Origin: Lentibacillus cibarius | GTDB lineage: Bacteria > Bacillota > Bacilli > Bacillales > Amphibacillaceae | Length of the DNA stretch: 64,000 nt | Assembly (NCBI RefSeq): GCF_005887555.1 | Contig: NZ_VCIA01000001.1 | Coordinates: forward strand, 496,001 to 560,000 | Reading direction: 5' to 3' | In this document: positions 18,839-28,518 of the stretch, piece after piece | Position numbering within the stretch: the first letter of the stretch is position 1 | How the letters are laid out: each line of letters starts with the position of its first letter | Translations under genes and position numbers: made by a program | Notes under the pieces: model-generated | Databases searched by the model: none | Told to the model about the DNA's origin: nothing | What the model saw: only the letters and a program-made list of their open reading frames with translations

Positions 18839-19579
18839 TCAGCTTTTAATATAATACATTAAAATGCCTGCTGCAACACTGACATTCAGTGACTCTGCCT
18901 TTCCGTAAATAGGGATACTGACCGATTGATCAACTAAGTGGATGATTTCATCCCTAATACCGGATCCTTCATTGCCGACAATTAATGCCTGCTTCTCACT
19001 GACGCGCAACGACTCATATGAATCCGCATCCTGTAGTGCAGCGGCCCAGACGGTGAACCCTCGTTTCTGTAGTTCAGGTATTTTTTCCTGCAGGTTTGTC
19101 TGCACAACCGGCAAATGGAAGAGGGAACCTTGCGTCGATCTGATCACTTTATCGTTATACAAATCAACTGTTCCCTCACCAAGCATCACTGCAGAAAAGC
19201 CGGCAGCATCTGCAGTCCGTATAATCGTACCTAAATTTCCTGGATCCTGAACAGCGTCAATCAGCAAAACCGTATTACCGAGGGCTTCCGTTGATGGTTT
19301 AATGTTCACAGTAGCGACAATGCCTTGCGGGGTTTCTGTCTGTGTAATATGCTGCATTATCTTTTTGCTAACGGTGACTATAGGCAGATGCCTGCACCAA
19401 TCCGGACATGCCGTTTCCTCCGCTATGATAATTTCAGCAATTTCCCATCCGCTTTTATACGCTTCTTCAACTATATGAAATCCTTCCGCAAGAAACAGTC
19501 CAGTTTGATTACGACCTTTGCGCTTATGCAGTTTCATCCATTTTTTCACTTTTTCATTTTGCAATGATGTTATAACCAT
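18839..19579 (-). CDS. TrmH-family RNA 2'-O-methyltransferase (YsgA-like)
   Basis: A 246-residue SpoU/TrmH-class methyltransferase. The N-terminal substrate-binding domain (MVITSLQNEKVKKWMKLHKRKGR) is followed by the knotted SPOUT domain with its three motifs: LIDAVQDPGNLGTIIRTADAAG, VGNEGSGI and SIPIYGKAESLNVSVAAGI. These enzymes methylate rRNA or tRNA ribose; the exact target is not known for YsgA. The frame is open upstream to 19618, but the GTGGG ribosome site best fits the ATG at 19579. It is placed next to pheS and sspI, as in B. subtilis. Confidence 0.88.
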   Translation of the reverse strand: MVITSLQNEKVKKWMKLHKRKGRNQTGLFLAEGFHIVEEAYKSGWEIAEIIIAEETACPDWCRHLPIVTVSKKIMQHITQTETPQGIVATVNIKPSTEALGNTVLLIDAVQDPGNLGTIIRTADAAGFSAVMLGEGTVDLYNDKVIRSTQGSLFHLPVVQTNLQEKIPELQKRGFTVWAAALQDADSYESLRVSEKQALIVGNEGSGIRDEIIHLVDQSVSIPIYGKAESLNVSVAAGILMYYIKS

Positions 19580-19676
19580 ATTCATCCCACACGATCGTTT
19601 TTCTTTCTTATCATACATATTTTAGACTGTGTAGGTCAAACTATTATTAGCTTCATTAAACAGAAGAGGTGGTATG

Positions 19677-19898
19677 ATGGATTTAAATTTACGTAAAGCG
19701 ATTGTATCCAATATCGCTACCAATGATCAGGAACAATTGGAAGCGACGATTGTGGATGCGATTCAGGCAGGCGAAGAAAAAATGCTTCCGGGCTTGGGCG
19801 TTCTATTTGAATTAATCTGGGAGCAATCGAATGAACAGGACAAACAGGATATGATTGAGGCACTGGAACAGGGTGTCAAGAATGCAAACGCAACGTAA
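19677..19898 (+). CDS. sspI: Small acid-soluble spore protein I
   Basis: A 73-residue minor spore protein, made late in the forespore. [13 protein letters not shown] and [20 protein letters not shown] closely match B. subtilis SspI. I take the second of two tandem ATGs, which gives 7 bases to the AGAGG ribosome site. It is divergent from the methyltransferase gene and has its own terminator. Its presence supports a spore-forming host. Confidence 0.93.
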   Translation: MDLNLRKAIVSNIATNDQEQLEATIVDAIQAGEEKMLPGLGVLFELIWEQSNEQDKQDMIEALEQGVKNANAT

Positions 19899-19928
19899 AG
19901 GTAGGTGTTAAAAGCATCTGCCTTTTTA
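19897..19928 (+). terminator. Terminator of sspI
   Basis: An 11-bp stem (AAAGGTAGGTG / CATCTGCCTTT, two G-T pairs) ends in TTTTTATT right after the sspI stop codon. Confidence 0.75.
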
Positions 19929-20056
19929 TTATTTGTTGAACAAAGGCTTGCTCTTTTCCTAAAGACGTTATAAACTAATAGTGAAATATCGTCTCTTTTG
20001 AAATGGCGATTTCACCATCTGCAACATTCGGGATAAACATGAAGGAGATGCTTTTT

Positions 20057-20659
20057 ATGGATATACGCAGTTTACAATCGTTCATTCAGCAGCAGGCGAT
20101 ATCATCATTTACCACCTCTAACTCCTTCCGCCCGCGATTTCCCGTCAATATGGCGTTTAAGTACATGCTGGAGCAGCAGATTAATCAGCAAACGGCAATA
20201 GGCCAAGATCAGTTGAACATAACCAAACAGCCAGACATATTTTCTAGCAAGCTGTCACAGGGCAATCCATTTGAATCTTCACCGAAGACGCTTACCCCAC
20301 ACATTAGACAAGCTGCCAATACATTTGGAATCGATCCAAAACTAATCGAATCAGTCATCAAAGCTGAATCCAATTACAACACGCATGCAACTAGTCCCGC
20401 CGGTGCACAGGGATTAATGCAGTTAATGCCAGCAACAGCTAAAGCACTTGGGGTTGCAGATTCATTTGATCCGAAACAGAATATCGAAGCCGGAACACAA
20501 TACTTAAGCGAAATGCTAACAAGATATAACGGTAATATAGAGCTGGCACTTGCGGCGTATAACGCTGGTCCCGGAAATGTGGACAAACACCGAGGCATCC
20601 CACCGTTTAATGAAACACAAAAATACGTTAAAAAAGTGATGGATACCTATTTAGGGTAA
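20057..20659 (+). CDS. Lytic transglycosylase (SLT domain)
   Basis: A 200-residue protein with a C-terminal goose-type lysozyme/SLT domain from about residue 90. It has the catalytic glutamate in KAESNYN, then [16 protein letters not shown] and [13 protein letters not shown], the three standard motifs of soluble lytic transglycosylases that cleave peptidoglycan with formation of anhydro-muramic ends. There is no signal peptide, as in the related B. subtilis CwlQ (YjbJ). AAGGAG lies 9 bases before the ATG at 20057; the frame stays open 18 codons upstream without a better ribosome site. Confidence 0.88.
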   Translation: MDIRSLQSFIQQQAISSFTTSNSFRPRFPVNMAFKYMLEQQINQQTAIGQDQLNITKQPDIFSSKLSQGNPFESSPKTLTPHIRQAANTFGIDPKLIESVIKAESNYNTHATSPAGAQGLMQLMPATAKALGVADSFDPKQNIEAGTQYLSEMLTRYNGNIELALAAYNAGPGNVDKHRGIPPFNETQKYVKKVMDTYLG

Positions 20660-20856
20660 CCACCAGTTGGTAAACGTCATTACGCCTCTTTAATGACATT
20701 TATTTTTGGGATGGGAACAAATACAAAATAAAATCGTATTACTCAACTTTCTCAGCCAGAAATGAACACATAAGACTTGAAAGAATTGAGAGAAGAAAGC
20801 TGGACATATACTACGCTAGTTGACTTCTTCTAGAACGTTATTTTTTGTACACAAAA

Positions 20857-21401
20857 GATATATAATGCGACGTAATTACTGAAGTGTTTTCTATAAATAC
20901 GACGACTTTTCGATCACCGTCCGGGATCGCTGCGGGCGGATGCTTTCCGCGGGCACGGCTTCAGCCTCCTCGCGGAAAATCACCGCTGCGGGGTCTTCAG
21001 ACTCGTGCTGTTCCCGCAGGAGTCACCGCCCTCCGCTCACCCGGACTAGTAAAGTAGCGTCATTCGTTTTTCTGCCACGGCCCCACTCCAATCAATAAGA
21101 ACAGCGGAGGAAATACACGGAGACTCCTGTGGGTCGGCTAGATTCGGTCACGTCCTGTGACCAACGCCGACACTAGAACGTCGTGTTCGTCGAAGCAGAA
21201 GCCTAGATGAGACCCTGCAGTGCAACGAGCATTACCTCTACCGAATAAGCTACGAGTTGCGAGGAGTGCTGCATCACTAAAATCACTTCCAACACGACGA
21301 GCACCCAGCACGAGGAGGCTCATCAGCTGCCCACGGAAAGCGTAGTGTATTTCCGCAGCGGCGGTTTAACACTCATACAAAATTACGTCGCATTATATAT
21401 C
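20857..21401. repeat. 545-bp GC-rich repeat with perfect 21-bp terminal inverted repeats
   Basis: The ends 20857-20877 and 21381-21401 are exact reverse complements over 21 bp (core ATAATGCGACGTAAT). The interior is much richer in G and C than the surrounding genome and contains nested hairpin arms, for example GTCCGGG (20920s) with CCCGGAC (21040s), and blocks such as CTTCAGACTCGTGCTGTTCCC that recur in intergenic repeats of many Bacillaceae. No transposase is encoded. The left flank (20735-20856) and both ends recur near polA at 42700-42878, where the centre is missing. It looks like a non-autonomous mobile repeat. Confidence 0.7.
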
Positions 21402-21435
21402 AAATATGATGATAAAACAAACGAATCATTAATCC

Positions 21436-21478
21436 AAAATAGCGAGTGGAATTATTTCGGAAATTCACTTGCTATTTT
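21436..21478. terminator. Bidirectional hairpin between repeat and M42 peptidase gene
   Basis: AAAATAGC and GCTATTTT, extended with one G-T pair by GAGT/ACTT, enclose about 18 bases. A and T runs on both ends of the stem allow termination in either direction. Confidence 0.5.
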
Positions 21479-21521
21479 GCATATCTATAAGTGGGCAATG
21501 AGCGACCGAATACTTCAGGAA

Positions 21522-21563
21522 AGCCGGCATGTGAAAAGGTTCAAACCATTTCACATGCCGGCT
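21522..21563 (-). terminator. Perfect 15-bp hairpin after the M42 peptidase gene
   Basis: AGCCGGCATGTGAAA and its exact complement lie 9 bp past the stop codon. The stem is very stable, but no T tract follows on the minus strand, so it may stabilise the 3' end rather than act as a classical terminator. Confidence 0.5.
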
Positions 21564-21571
21564 CCATTAAT

Positions 21572-22657
21572 TTAACCCAGTTTAATCTCTTTTACCTTGT
21601 CATTGTCCAACTTTTTAATAGTCTCTACAATCAGCTTTACGGCATTTTCAAAATCGTCACGATGCAAAATGGCTGCGTGTGAATGAATATAACGAGTTGC
21701 TATCGTGATGGATAACGACGGAACACCATCTGCGGTCAGGTGAATAGAACCGGAGTCCGTTCCTCCGCCTCCCATTGAAGCATATTGATACGGAATATTT
21801 TTCTCATCTGCTGTGTCGATTACTAAATCACGGACACCCTTATTCGGGATCATGGATGCATCATAAATAATGATTTGTGGTCCCTCACCTAGTTTGCTGT
21901 CCGCTTCTTTATCCGAAACTCCAGGCATATCTCCTGCGATGCCAACATCAACACCAAAGCCAATATCCGGTTTAATTGCGTGTGCAGAAGTGCGTGCACC
22001 ACGCAAACCAACCTCTTCCTGTACAGTGCCGACACCATAAACGATATTTGGATGTTTTTCGTTTTTCAATTGTTTCAGCACTTCAATGGCAATGGCACAG
22101 CCGATACGATTATCCCACGCTTTCGCCATTAGCATTTTTTCATTTTTCATTTGGGTGAATTCAAAATAAGGAACAATAGAGTCCCCCGGGCGAACACCAA
22201 ATTCCTTTGCTTCCTTTTTGTCCGCTGCACCAATGTCTATAAACATGTCCTCTATTTTCACTGGTTTTTTGCGTTCTTCACTGGACAGAACATGCGGCGG
22301 CTTTGATCCAATCAGGCCTGTCACATCGCCTTTAGCTGTAATGATGGTGACACGCTGGGCGAGCATAACCTGTCCCCACCAGCCACCAATTGTCTGGAAA
22401 TAAACGAATCCGTTATCGTCGATTCTGGTAACCATGAATCCTACTTCGTCCAAATGACCGGCAACCATTACTTTCGGGCCGTCCGCTTCCCCTGTCTTCT
22501 TTGCAATCAAGCTTCCAAGGTTGTCCGTATACACATCATCAGCATGTGGGGATATATATTTTTCCATAACTTCCCTTGCTTCTTTTTCATTTCCGGAAAT
22601 TCCTTTTGCGTCAGTCAAGTCTTTTAGCATTATGTTTGTTTCATCTAACTTTGCCAT
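21572..22657 (-). CDS. ysdC: M42 family metallopeptidase (YsdC-like)
   Basis: A 361-residue aminopeptidase/endoglucanase-like protein of the M42 family, cytoplasmic enzymes that form large tetrahedral particles and trim peptides with two zinc or cobalt ions. Metal and catalytic segments are visible: [41 protein letters not shown] and [14 protein letters not shown]. The ATG at 22657 is 9 bases after AAAGGAGG; the three extra upstream codons begin with TTG and are unlikely. Confidence 0.93.
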   Translation of the reverse strand: MAKLDETNIMLKDLTDAKGISGNEKEAREVMEKYISPHADDVYTDNLGSLIAKKTGEADGPKVMVAGHLDEVGFMVTRIDDNGFVYFQTIGGWWGQVMLAQRVTIITAKGDVTGLIGSKPPHVLSSEERKKPVKIEDMFIDIGAADKKEAKEFGVRPGDSIVPYFEFTQMKNEKMLMAKAWDNRIGCAIAIEVLKQLKNEKHPNIVYGVGTVQEEVGLRGARTSAHAIKPDIGFGVDVGIAGDMPGVSDKEADSKLGEGPQIIIYDASMIPNKGVRDLVIDTADEKNIPYQYASMGGGGTDSGSIHLTADGVPSLSITIATRYIHSHAAILHRDDFENAVKLIVETIKKLDNDKVKEIKLG

Positions 22658-22726
22658 ATGTAACAACCTCCTTTATTATCTCTTTCATTATAACGCTTTC
22701 AGTTATGATTACAAACTATTTCCATA

Positions 22727-23212
22727 TCAGTATCCCTGATCCTGCCGCTTGTGATTGATTTCGTTTTTCTCCCTGTAGGCATCAATAATAGCTTGTTCAT
22801 CAAATCCAAGTAACTCCCCTAGCTGTACATAATGACCTAATAATTCCTCATAATTTTGTTGAGTTGGATGATAATAAAAGGTGGCACATGCATCGTAAAC
22901 ACGAATAAACTGTTCAGATTCGTCTGAGTTCGCGGTATTCACCGAACCAGGCAGATTTCGATACCCCTTTTCCAGCCCCAATGACAAAATGAAATGAATA
23001 CCATCAACATATTCTTCCAAAATAATGGATTGTTTATTCTTGGGCTTCAAGCTCCAGAATTTAAAACATCTAGTCTCATTTGCCAATTCGCCTAATTCGG
23101 TCAGCAAGGCCAAATATTTTTTCTGAAACAAATCCACATGCTGCAAATCATGCTGCGATTCGATATAATCATCCAGCTGGCTTTGCATTTTATATAATGA
23201 TGACCACTCCAT
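22727..23212 (-). CDS. Dimeric dUTPase (all-alpha NTP pyrophosphatase family)
   Basis: A 161-residue protein of the dUTPase_2 family, which hydrolyses dUTP to dUMP and pyrophosphate with magnesium and is unrelated to the trimeric dUTPases. The metal-binding motifs ELGELANETRCFKFW and EEYVDGIHFILSLG (E-x-x-E and E-x-x-D on paired helices) are present. The reading frame runs 54 codons further upstream, but AGAGGTG lies just before the ATG at 23212 and the extra residues do not resemble the family. Confidence 0.88.
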   Translation of the reverse strand: MEWSSLYKMQSQLDDYIESQHDLQHVDLFQKKYLALLTELGELANETRCFKFWSLKPKNKQSIILEEYVDGIHFILSLGLEKGYRNLPGSVNTANSDESEQFIRVYDACATFYYHPTQQNYEELLGHYVQLGELLGFDEQAIIDAYREKNEINHKRQDQGY

Positions 23213-23291
23213 TAAATACACCTCTTTCCTTTTTCCCCATTGTAACACGTGTAGACATGTAACAGGGAAAACAGCGACATTACAAAAACTA

Positions 23292-23440
23292 TGGGGCTTG
23301 GACAAAAAACTTTTAGTTAAAGAAAAATCCGAACGACAATTCATAATTAATCTGAATCGATTCGGATTTTTCATTTTCCGGAGCGGTGACTACTTCTTAA
23401 GTATATTCTTTGTCATGTTTAGTTTTGTCCCAGCCTCTTT
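23292..23440. repeat. 149-bp repeat with imperfect inverted ends and internal terminator (copy 2)
   Basis: The left end GGGGCTTGGACAAAA and the complement of the right end, GAGGCTGGGACAAAA, form imperfect inverted repeats. Inside, 23327-23367 is a stem (ATCCGAAC / GATTCGGAT plus inner pairs) with T or A runs on both sides, able to terminate transcription in both directions. 26 bp of it are identical to the repeat downstream of pheT (14771-14796). It lies between the convergently ordered VTT membrane gene and the dUTPase gene's upstream side, and encodes no protein. Confidence 0.7.
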
Positions 23441-23476
23441 TACCCACATAACGAAAATTAGACCTTCATCAAATTG

Positions 23477-24049
23477 TTAGGCACTGAACTGAAAGAAATC
23501 GTCCCATTTGATAATCATTTCTTTTCTTCGTAAGAGATAAATAAGTGGTAGCAATGCAAGTAAAAATAAGAGGATGTGTAGTGGGGACAAACGTGAGACC
23601 CATTGACCGACAGAAGTATAAATGACTGCCAACGGAATATTTGTCAGCAATGATGTTTTCGTATAGTCTCTGAAATCCGTTGAAATTTCTATCAAACATA
23701 ATGATAACAGGTGAAAATGAATAAAAGGCACTAAGCGCAGTATAGCAATTTGTGAAGTGGTAAGTTCCGATTTTTTGCCAAGTAGCCGCTGCTTCAAGCG
23801 GACGAGTTTGGTGAATGTTTTTGGCATCCAGTTAATTAAGCCATAAAACATCACGCTCGATAACGTTATCCCGATAACAGAATACAATGTACCAGCCGCA
23901 GTGCCAAAAAGAATGCCACCCGAAATGCATAGAAATACTACCGGGAGAAAGAACAGCGGCCGCAATAGATGAAAACTAATGAATAAAACCGGTGCAAATA
24001 GGCCGCCAGTTTCAATGAATGCCAATATATAATTGCCCAACAGCTCCAT
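23477..24049 (-). CDS. TVP38/TMEM64 (VTT domain) membrane protein
   Basis: A 190-residue integral membrane protein with about five hydrophobic segments. The VTT-type segment PLFFLPVVFLCISGGILFG and the later ILRLVPFIHFHLLSL region are characteristic of the TVP38/TMEM64/DedA superfamily, whose members act in lipid scrambling or transport. B. subtilis has a related gene, ytxB, in the thrS-dnaI region; whether this is its orthologue cannot be settled from sequence position alone. Confidence 0.8.
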   Translation of the reverse strand: MELLGNYILAFIETGGLFAPVLFISFHLLRPLFFLPVVFLCISGGILFGTAAGTLYSVIGITLSSVMFYGLINWMPKTFTKLVRLKQRLLGKKSELTTSQIAILRLVPFIHFHLLSLCLIEISTDFRDYTKTSLLTNIPLAVIYTSVGQWVSRLSPLHILLFLLALLPLIYLLRRKEMIIKWDDFFQFSA

Positions 24050-24111
24050 TCCATCCCTCCTTCATCAGTTTTTGCTCCTCATCAGTAATCTATATGACAA
24101 GAGACGAGCCA

Positions 24112-24387
24112 TTATGACATGATAACAACGTAGAAGAAAAATGCTGCCTGAAGGAAAATGAGCATTGGTATACCGATGATAAACGAGCGATGTTTTGTTT
24201 TATGACGGTATTGTCTCATCGCGAGAAAGACTCCTAACGCACCGCCAAAAAATCCCAGCACCCAAAACGTTCGCTCCGATATACGGAAGGCTTTCTTTTT
24301 TGCCTTATGTTTATCAATTGCCATTAATATAAATGCAATAACATTAATACCGATAAAATAAAGGAAAATCGTCCCCGTAATCTGCAT
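24112..24387 (-). CDS. ysdA: DUF1294 membrane protein YsdA
   Basis: A 91-residue protein with three hydrophobic segments and the DUF1294 signature: IDKHKAKKKAFRISERTFWVLGFFGGALGVFLAM followed by HKTKHRSFIIGIP. Function unknown. It lies just downstream of rplT as in B. subtilis, but a strong terminator separates the two. Confidence 0.9.
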   Translation of the reverse strand: MQITGTIFLYFIGINVIAFILMAIDKHKAKKKAFRISERTFWVLGFFGGALGVFLAMRQYRHKTKHRSFIIGIPMLIFLQAAFFFYVVIMS

Positions 24388-24512
24388 TCCTGTGATCTCC
24401 TTTTAAGAACAAAGGCGCAAGTATCTGTCTCCTTGCACTTGTACTTTACAATAAAATTTTCAACTGCACCAATTCATACTTTTTGCTGAAAGTTTATATT
24501 TTCTTAAAGTGC

Positions 24513-24545
24513 AAAAAAAGAACCAAACCCGTTAAAAGGATTTGG
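24513..24545 (-). terminator. Terminator of infC-rpmI-rplT
   Basis: On the minus strand CCAAATCC and GGGTTTGG form an 8-bp stem (24523-24545) followed by TC and seven T residues, about 40 bp past the rplT stop. Confidence 0.8.
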
Positions 24546-24584
24546 CTACTTTTACGCATGATAACCCGTAAAATAAAACTTATT

Positions 24585-24941
24585 TTATTTTAGGGCAGCT
24601 TTTGCTTTTTCTGTCAACTGTGTGAAAGCTTGCTCATCATTCACTGCCAGATCAGAGAGCATTTTACGGTTAACTTCCACGCCAGCTTGTTTTAGACCAT
24701 GCATCAATCTACTGTATGAAATGTCATTCATGCGTGCTGCAGCATTGATACGTGCAATCCAAAGCTTACGGAAATCACGTTTTTTCTGTCTGCGGTCACG
24801 ATAAGCATATTGACCGGATTTCATCACTTGCTGTTTTGCTGTTTTAAATAACGTCCGTTTCGAACCATAATAACCTTTTGCCAATTTTAATACGCGTTTG
24901 CGACGCTGTCGTGTTACTGTTCCACCTTTTACACGTGGCAT
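24585..24941 (-). CDS. rplT: 50S ribosomal protein L20
   Basis: A 118-residue, highly basic early-assembly protein that binds 23S r[31 protein letters not shown] is the standard start. In B. subtilis L20 also binds the infC leader and represses its own operon; the matching leader is present here at 25756-25964. Last gene of infC-rpmI-rplT. Confidence 0.98.
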   Translation of the reverse strand: MPRVKGGTVTRQRRKRVLKLAKGYYGSKRTLFKTAKQQVMKSGQYAYRDRRQKKRDFRKLWIARINAAARMNDISYSRLMHGLKQAGVEVNRKMLSDLAVNDEQAFTQLTEKAKAALK

Positions 24942-25014
24942 AGTAAATCCCTCCTGAATACCATTAAACAGTCGTTTGAATAGTCATTTTTATGCAGAAT
25001 CGATTAAATGCTTA

Positions 25015-25209
25015 TTAATATGGAAGCATTGTTTTGATACGTCTGAAGTCACTCTTTGAAACAGTGGTCGTTTTACGTAATTTACGCTTTTGCTTTTGTG
25101 ATTTATTTGCAAACATGTGGCTTGTGTACGCATGCCCACGTTTTAATTTGCCTGTGCCTGTTTTGCTGAAACGTTTTTGTGAACCTTTATGGGATTTCAT
25201 TTTTGGCAT
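25015..25209 (-). CDS. rpmI: 50S ribosomal protein L35
   Basis: A 64-residue basic ribosomal protein ([20 protein letters not shown]) of typical length, between infC and rplT with short spacers. A GGAGG-type ribosome site precedes the ATG. Confidence 0.98.
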   Translation of the reverse strand: MPKMKSHKGSQKRFSKTGTGKLKRGHAYTSHMFANKSQKQKRKLRKTTTVSKSDFRRIKTMLPY

Positions 25210-25239
25210 ACTGGTTTTCCTCCTTGTGCAGTTAAAAAC

Positions 25240-25755
25240 TTATTTTTCTTTGATCGGTGCAAGCATCATAAACATATTGCGACCTTCCATCTTCGGCTTA
25301 GACTCGACGGTTGCAACATCGTTTGTTTCCTCCGCCATCCGGTCAAGCACTTCACGGCCAAGGTCTTTGTGTGTAATAGCACGTCCGCGGAAACGGACCG
25401 ATGCCTTCACTTTATCACCTTTAGATAAAAACTTTCTGGCGTTCTTCAATTTGGTGTTAAAATCATGTTCGCCAATTCCTGGGGTGAATCGCACTTCTTT
25501 AACATTAATTACTTTTTGCTTTTTACGTGCTTCTTTCTCTTTCTTTTGCTGTTCAAAGCGGTATTTCCCGTAATTCATAATCCGACACACCGGTGGTTTA
25601 GCGTTCGGCGCCACCATAACTAGATCAAGATTCCGTGTTTGGGCAATATCGAGCGCTTCGTTACGTGATTTCACTCCCAGCTGATCTCCATTCGAGTCAA
25701 TCAAACGTACCTCTTTGGCACGAATTTTTTCATTGACGTTCATCTCTTTGCTAAT
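25240..25755 (-). CDS. infC: Translation initiation factor IF-3 with AUU start
   Basis: A 171-residue factor that binds the 30S subunit and checks start-codon pairing. Domain residues [43 protein letters not shown] and [10 protein letters not shown] are standard. The first ATG (25743) has no ribosome site in position; instead GGAGGTG lies 7 bases before an ATT at 25755, which adds ISKE to the N-terminus and matches the start of B. subtilis IF-3 (ISKDF). An AUU start is the known autoregulatory device of infC: IF-3 rejects its own message when abundant. The gene follows the L20 leader. Confidence 0.95.
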   Translation of the reverse strand: MSKEMNVNEKIRAKEVRLIDSNGDQLGVKSRNEALDIAQTRNLDLVMVAPNAKPPVCRIMNYGKYRFEQQKKEKEARKKQKVINVKEVRFTPGIGEHDFNTKLKNARKFLSKGDKVKASVRFRGRAITHKDLGREVLDRMAEETNDVATVESKPKMEGRNMFMMLAPIKEK

Positions 25756-25964
25756 TGCAAGACACCTCCATTTTTTATTCTTGTTACTGATCCGTCATAG
25801 ACAAGCGTTTATTTACCAGACAAAGACGTGTGAGCACACGAATGCACCCACACGTCTTCCATCGTTCACTGAAAAGTACTAAAACCAGCCGACTGCATTA
25901 TTACCCAGCGTCGAACAGGTGAGAAGCGGGTGCTTCTACTTGTCTCAGATCATTTAATTTTAAC
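25756..25964 (-). ncRNA. L20 leader of infC-rpmI-rplT
   Basis: About 210 nt between the promoter and infC on the minus strand. It contains the stem beginning GCACCCGCTTCTCACC and a long hairpin (AGACGTGTG / CACACGTCT, 25823-25858) with a short T tract, in the arrangement of the Bacillus L20 leader. Ribosomal protein L20 binds this type of RNA and promotes premature termination. Recognised by layout and motif, not by a covariance search. Confidence 0.8.
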
Positions 25965-25970
25965 TTTTAT

Positions 25971-25999
25971 AGAATAGCATTCACCTAATACATTGTCAA
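25971..25999 (-). promoter_or_regulatory. Sigma-A promoter of the infC operon
   Basis: TTGACA (25994-25999), 17 bp, TATTCT (25971-25976) on the minus strand, directly upstream of the L20 leader. Confidence 0.8.
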
Positions 26000-26095
26000 C
26001 CTTTATCTACTATCACTAAACATCCATTCTCATTATATCATGGTTCCAGCAGAATAAAAAGCCCAGAAAAATGTTCATACCACCGTTGTGGTTTG

Positions 26096-28042
26096 TTATT
26101 TTTTTCGCAGCACCTTTTGGTTGATTTCTTCTTTAATCATGCTTTCAAATTCTCCATAGGACATTGTCTGTGAATCATTCTCCCCATAGCGACGGACATT
26201 CACAGCGTTATTTTCAATTTCATTATCCCCTAGCACTAATGCAAATGGGACCTTTTGTGTCTGCGCTTCACGTATTTTATATCCGATCTTCTCATCACGC
26301 TCATCGACTTCTACACGCACACCCTGGTATCGCAATTTATCAGCGACTTTAGACGCATAATCTAGATGAGCCTGTGGTGCGACCGGAATGATTTTTGCCT
26401 GTACAGGTGCCAACCATGTCGGGAACGCACCCTTATACTCTTCAATCAGAAAAGCAACAAACCGTTCCATGGTAGAAACGACACCACGGTGGATGACAAC
26501 TGGCCGATGCTGGTTTCCATCTTCACCGATATAAGTCAGATCGAATCGTTCCGGTAACTGGTAATCAAGCTGCACAGTGGACAACGTTTCATCCTTGCCT
26601 AGCGCTGTTTTCACTTGGACATCAAGCTTCGGACCGTAAAATGCTGCTTCGCCCTCTGCTTCAATGTATTCGACATTCATCTCCTCCATCGTTTCCTTCA
26701 GCATCGCCTGTGCCTTTTCCCACATTTCGTCATTGTCAATATACTTTTCCTTGTCTTCCGGATCACGATAGGAAAGACGGAAGTAGTAATCATCAATCCC
26801 GAAATCCTTATATACTTTCTGAACTAGTTCGACAACCCGGACAAATTCATCCTTTAACTGGTCAGGACGGGCAAAAATGTGTGCATCGTTCAATGTCATA
26901 GCACGGACCCGTTGCAGCCCTGCCAGTGCCCCGGACATTTCATAACGATGCATCGTTCCCAGCTCTGCAATCCGTACTGGTAGATTACGGTAACTCCACA
27001 GCTGGTTTTTGTACACCATCATGTGATGCGGGCAGTTCATCGGACGCAGGACAAGATCCTCGTTATCCATTTCCATTGCAGGGAACATATCGTCCTGATA
27101 ATGATCCCAGTGACCGCTTGTCTTATAAAGGTCTACACTTCCCAGCACCGGTGTATACACATGGTCATAGCCCAGTCGTTCTTCCAGGTCAACAATGTAA
27201 CGCTCGATATTGCGGCGGATTGTCGCCCCTTTCGGTAACCAGAGTGGCAGGCCTTGTCCAACCTTTTGTGAAACGTTAAATATTTCTAGTTCTTTGCCAA
27301 GCTTGCGATGATCGCGTTCTTTCCGTTCTTCCAAAATACGCAGGTATTCATCAAGTTGCCCCTGCTTTTCAAAGGCCGTGCCATATACACGCTGTAGTTG
27401 CTTATTATTGCTGTCTCCACGCCAATAAGCCCCAGATACGCTAAGCAATTTAAATGCTTTGATTTTGCTTGTGGATGGAACATGAATCCCGCGGCACAAG
27501 TCAAAAAATTCCCCTTGTCTATAAATGGTTACTTGCTCATCTTCCGGGATATCATCAATCAATTCTAGTTTCAGGTTATCACCAATCTCCCGGAACATTT
27601 CCTTTGCCTCGTTGCGAGAAACCTCCACACGTTCAATTTCCAGGTTCTCATCAACAATTTTTTTCATTTCTTTTTCAATCTTAGGAAGATCGTCCGGAGT
27701 CAACGAATGCTCCAAGTCCATATCATAATAAAAGCCCTCTTCAATGACTGGACCAACGCCGAAATTGACATCACCGTACAATCTAGTGATTGCTTGTGCC
27801 AAAAGGTGGGCTGTGGAGTGACGCATAATGTCAATACCTTCATTGTCTCTGTAAGTAACAATCTCAATTGCACCGTCATGAGGCAATTCTCGCCGGAGAT
27901 CCACTAATTCCCCGTCTAGCTTAACGGCAAGTGCCTGTTTCTTCAGTCCAGGGGAAATGGAGGCTGCGATATCCTCCCCGGTTGTTCCTGCTGGATACTG
28001 TTTGCTTGCTCCATCCGGAAAAGTAATCGTTAATTGTTCCAT
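26096..28042 (-). CDS. thrS: Threonine--tRNA ligase
   Basis: A 648-residue class II synthetase. It has an N-terminal TGS domain (first 62 residues), an editing domain with the HxxxH and Cys/His zinc-type motifs ([11 protein letters not shown]), the catalytic core with PMNCPHHM and [13 protein letters not shown], and a C-terminal anticodon-binding domain ([13 protein letters not shown]). The start is the ATG at 28042, with AAGGAG nine bases upstream; a TTG two codons earlier is too near. Expression is controlled by the T-box leader at 28165-28418. Confidence 0.97.
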   Translation of the reverse strand: MEQLTITFPDGASKQYPAGTTGEDIAASISPGLKKQALAVKLDGELVDLRRELPHDGAIEIVTYRDNEGIDIMRHSTAHLLAQAITRLYGDVNFGVGPVIEEGFYYDMDLEHSLTPDDLPKIEKEMKKIVDENLEIERVEVSRNEAKEMFREIGDNLKLELIDDIPEDEQVTIYRQGEFFDLCRGIHVPSTSKIKAFKLLSVSGAYWRGDSNNKQLQRVYGTAFEKQGQLDEYLRILEERKERDHRKLGKELEIFNVSQKVGQGLPLWLPKGATIRRNIERYIVDLEERLGYDHVYTPVLGSVDLYKTSGHWDHYQDDMFPAMEMDNEDLVLRPMNCPHHMMVYKNQLWSYRNLPVRIAELGTMHRYEMSGALAGLQRVRAMTLNDAHIFARPDQLKDEFVRVVELVQKVYKDFGIDDYYFRLSYRDPEDKEKYIDNDEMWEKAQAMLKETMEEMNVEYIEAEGEAAFYGPKLDVQVKTALGKDETLSTVQLDYQLPERFDLTYIGEDGNQHRPVVIHRGVVSTMERFVAFLIEEYKGAFPTWLAPVQAKIIPVAPQAHLDYASKVADKLRYQGVRVEVDERDEKIGYKIREAQTQKVPFALVLGDNEIENNAVNVRRYGENDSQTMSYGEFESMIKEEINQKVLRKK

Positions 28043-28164
28043 AGTCAACTGCTCCTTCCATGAATCCTAGTTTAACCATTTCATAATAAGGCTTTTAAGT
28101 AAAATATCGTGTTTATTCGGTCCGCGGGTTCGATAACAACAATAATACAAAAAGAGCCTAAAAA

Positions 28165-28418
28165 AGCGCCCACCCCTCTGCATTAAAGCAAAGGGACGAG
28201 CGCTGGTCACGTGGTTCCACCCTATTTCCCGCAAAGAATTGCGGCTCATAAATCGTTAACGCAGATTACGCGCTGCTGTTTACTAATTTCATTCAACAAC
28301 AGAGTTCAAAGGGGGTAATCATCTGTCCAGTCAGTGGAAGCTTTCAGCCGATGACTTCCTTCTCTTTGCTGCCGGGGGCAAATGACCATGTCCTCATCAT
28401 AACTACTATCATTATATA
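28165..28418 (-). ncRNA. T-box riboswitch leader of thrS
   Basis: The minus strand shows the T-box AGGGTGGAACCACG (28210-28223) followed by a long terminator hairpin (AGCGCTC side and GGGCGCT side, 28165-28204) and TTTTTTA. The likely specifier is the threonine codon ACC at 28314-28316 in the sequence GATTACCCC. Uncharged tRNA-Thr would favour the antiterminator and readthrough into thrS. Confidence 0.9.
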
Positions 28419-28424
28419 GGAAAT

Positions 28425-28453
28425 ATTATAGCTTCCGTTTCATATAAAATCAA
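28425..28453 (-). promoter_or_regulatory. Sigma-A promoter of the thrS leader
   Basis: TTGATT (28448-28453), 17 bp, TATAAT (28425-28430) on the minus strand. A second TATAAT lies about 16 bases further downstream. Confidence 0.7.
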
Positions 28454-28518
28454 GCTTTTTTCACTATTAATTGCGAGAAATTTTACAACTACAGCTAAAA
28501 ATTATTTGATTGATTATT

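Noticed and set aside
21138-21323. 61-codon minus-strand frame inside the GC-rich repeat
   Set aside because: No ribosome site, composition follows the repeat, and the frame is interrupted or absent in the second copy of the element. More likely noncoding.
22727-23374. N-terminal extension of the dUTPase frame to 23374
   Set aside because: The extra 54 residues do not resemble the family, and AGAGGTG marks the ATG at 23212.
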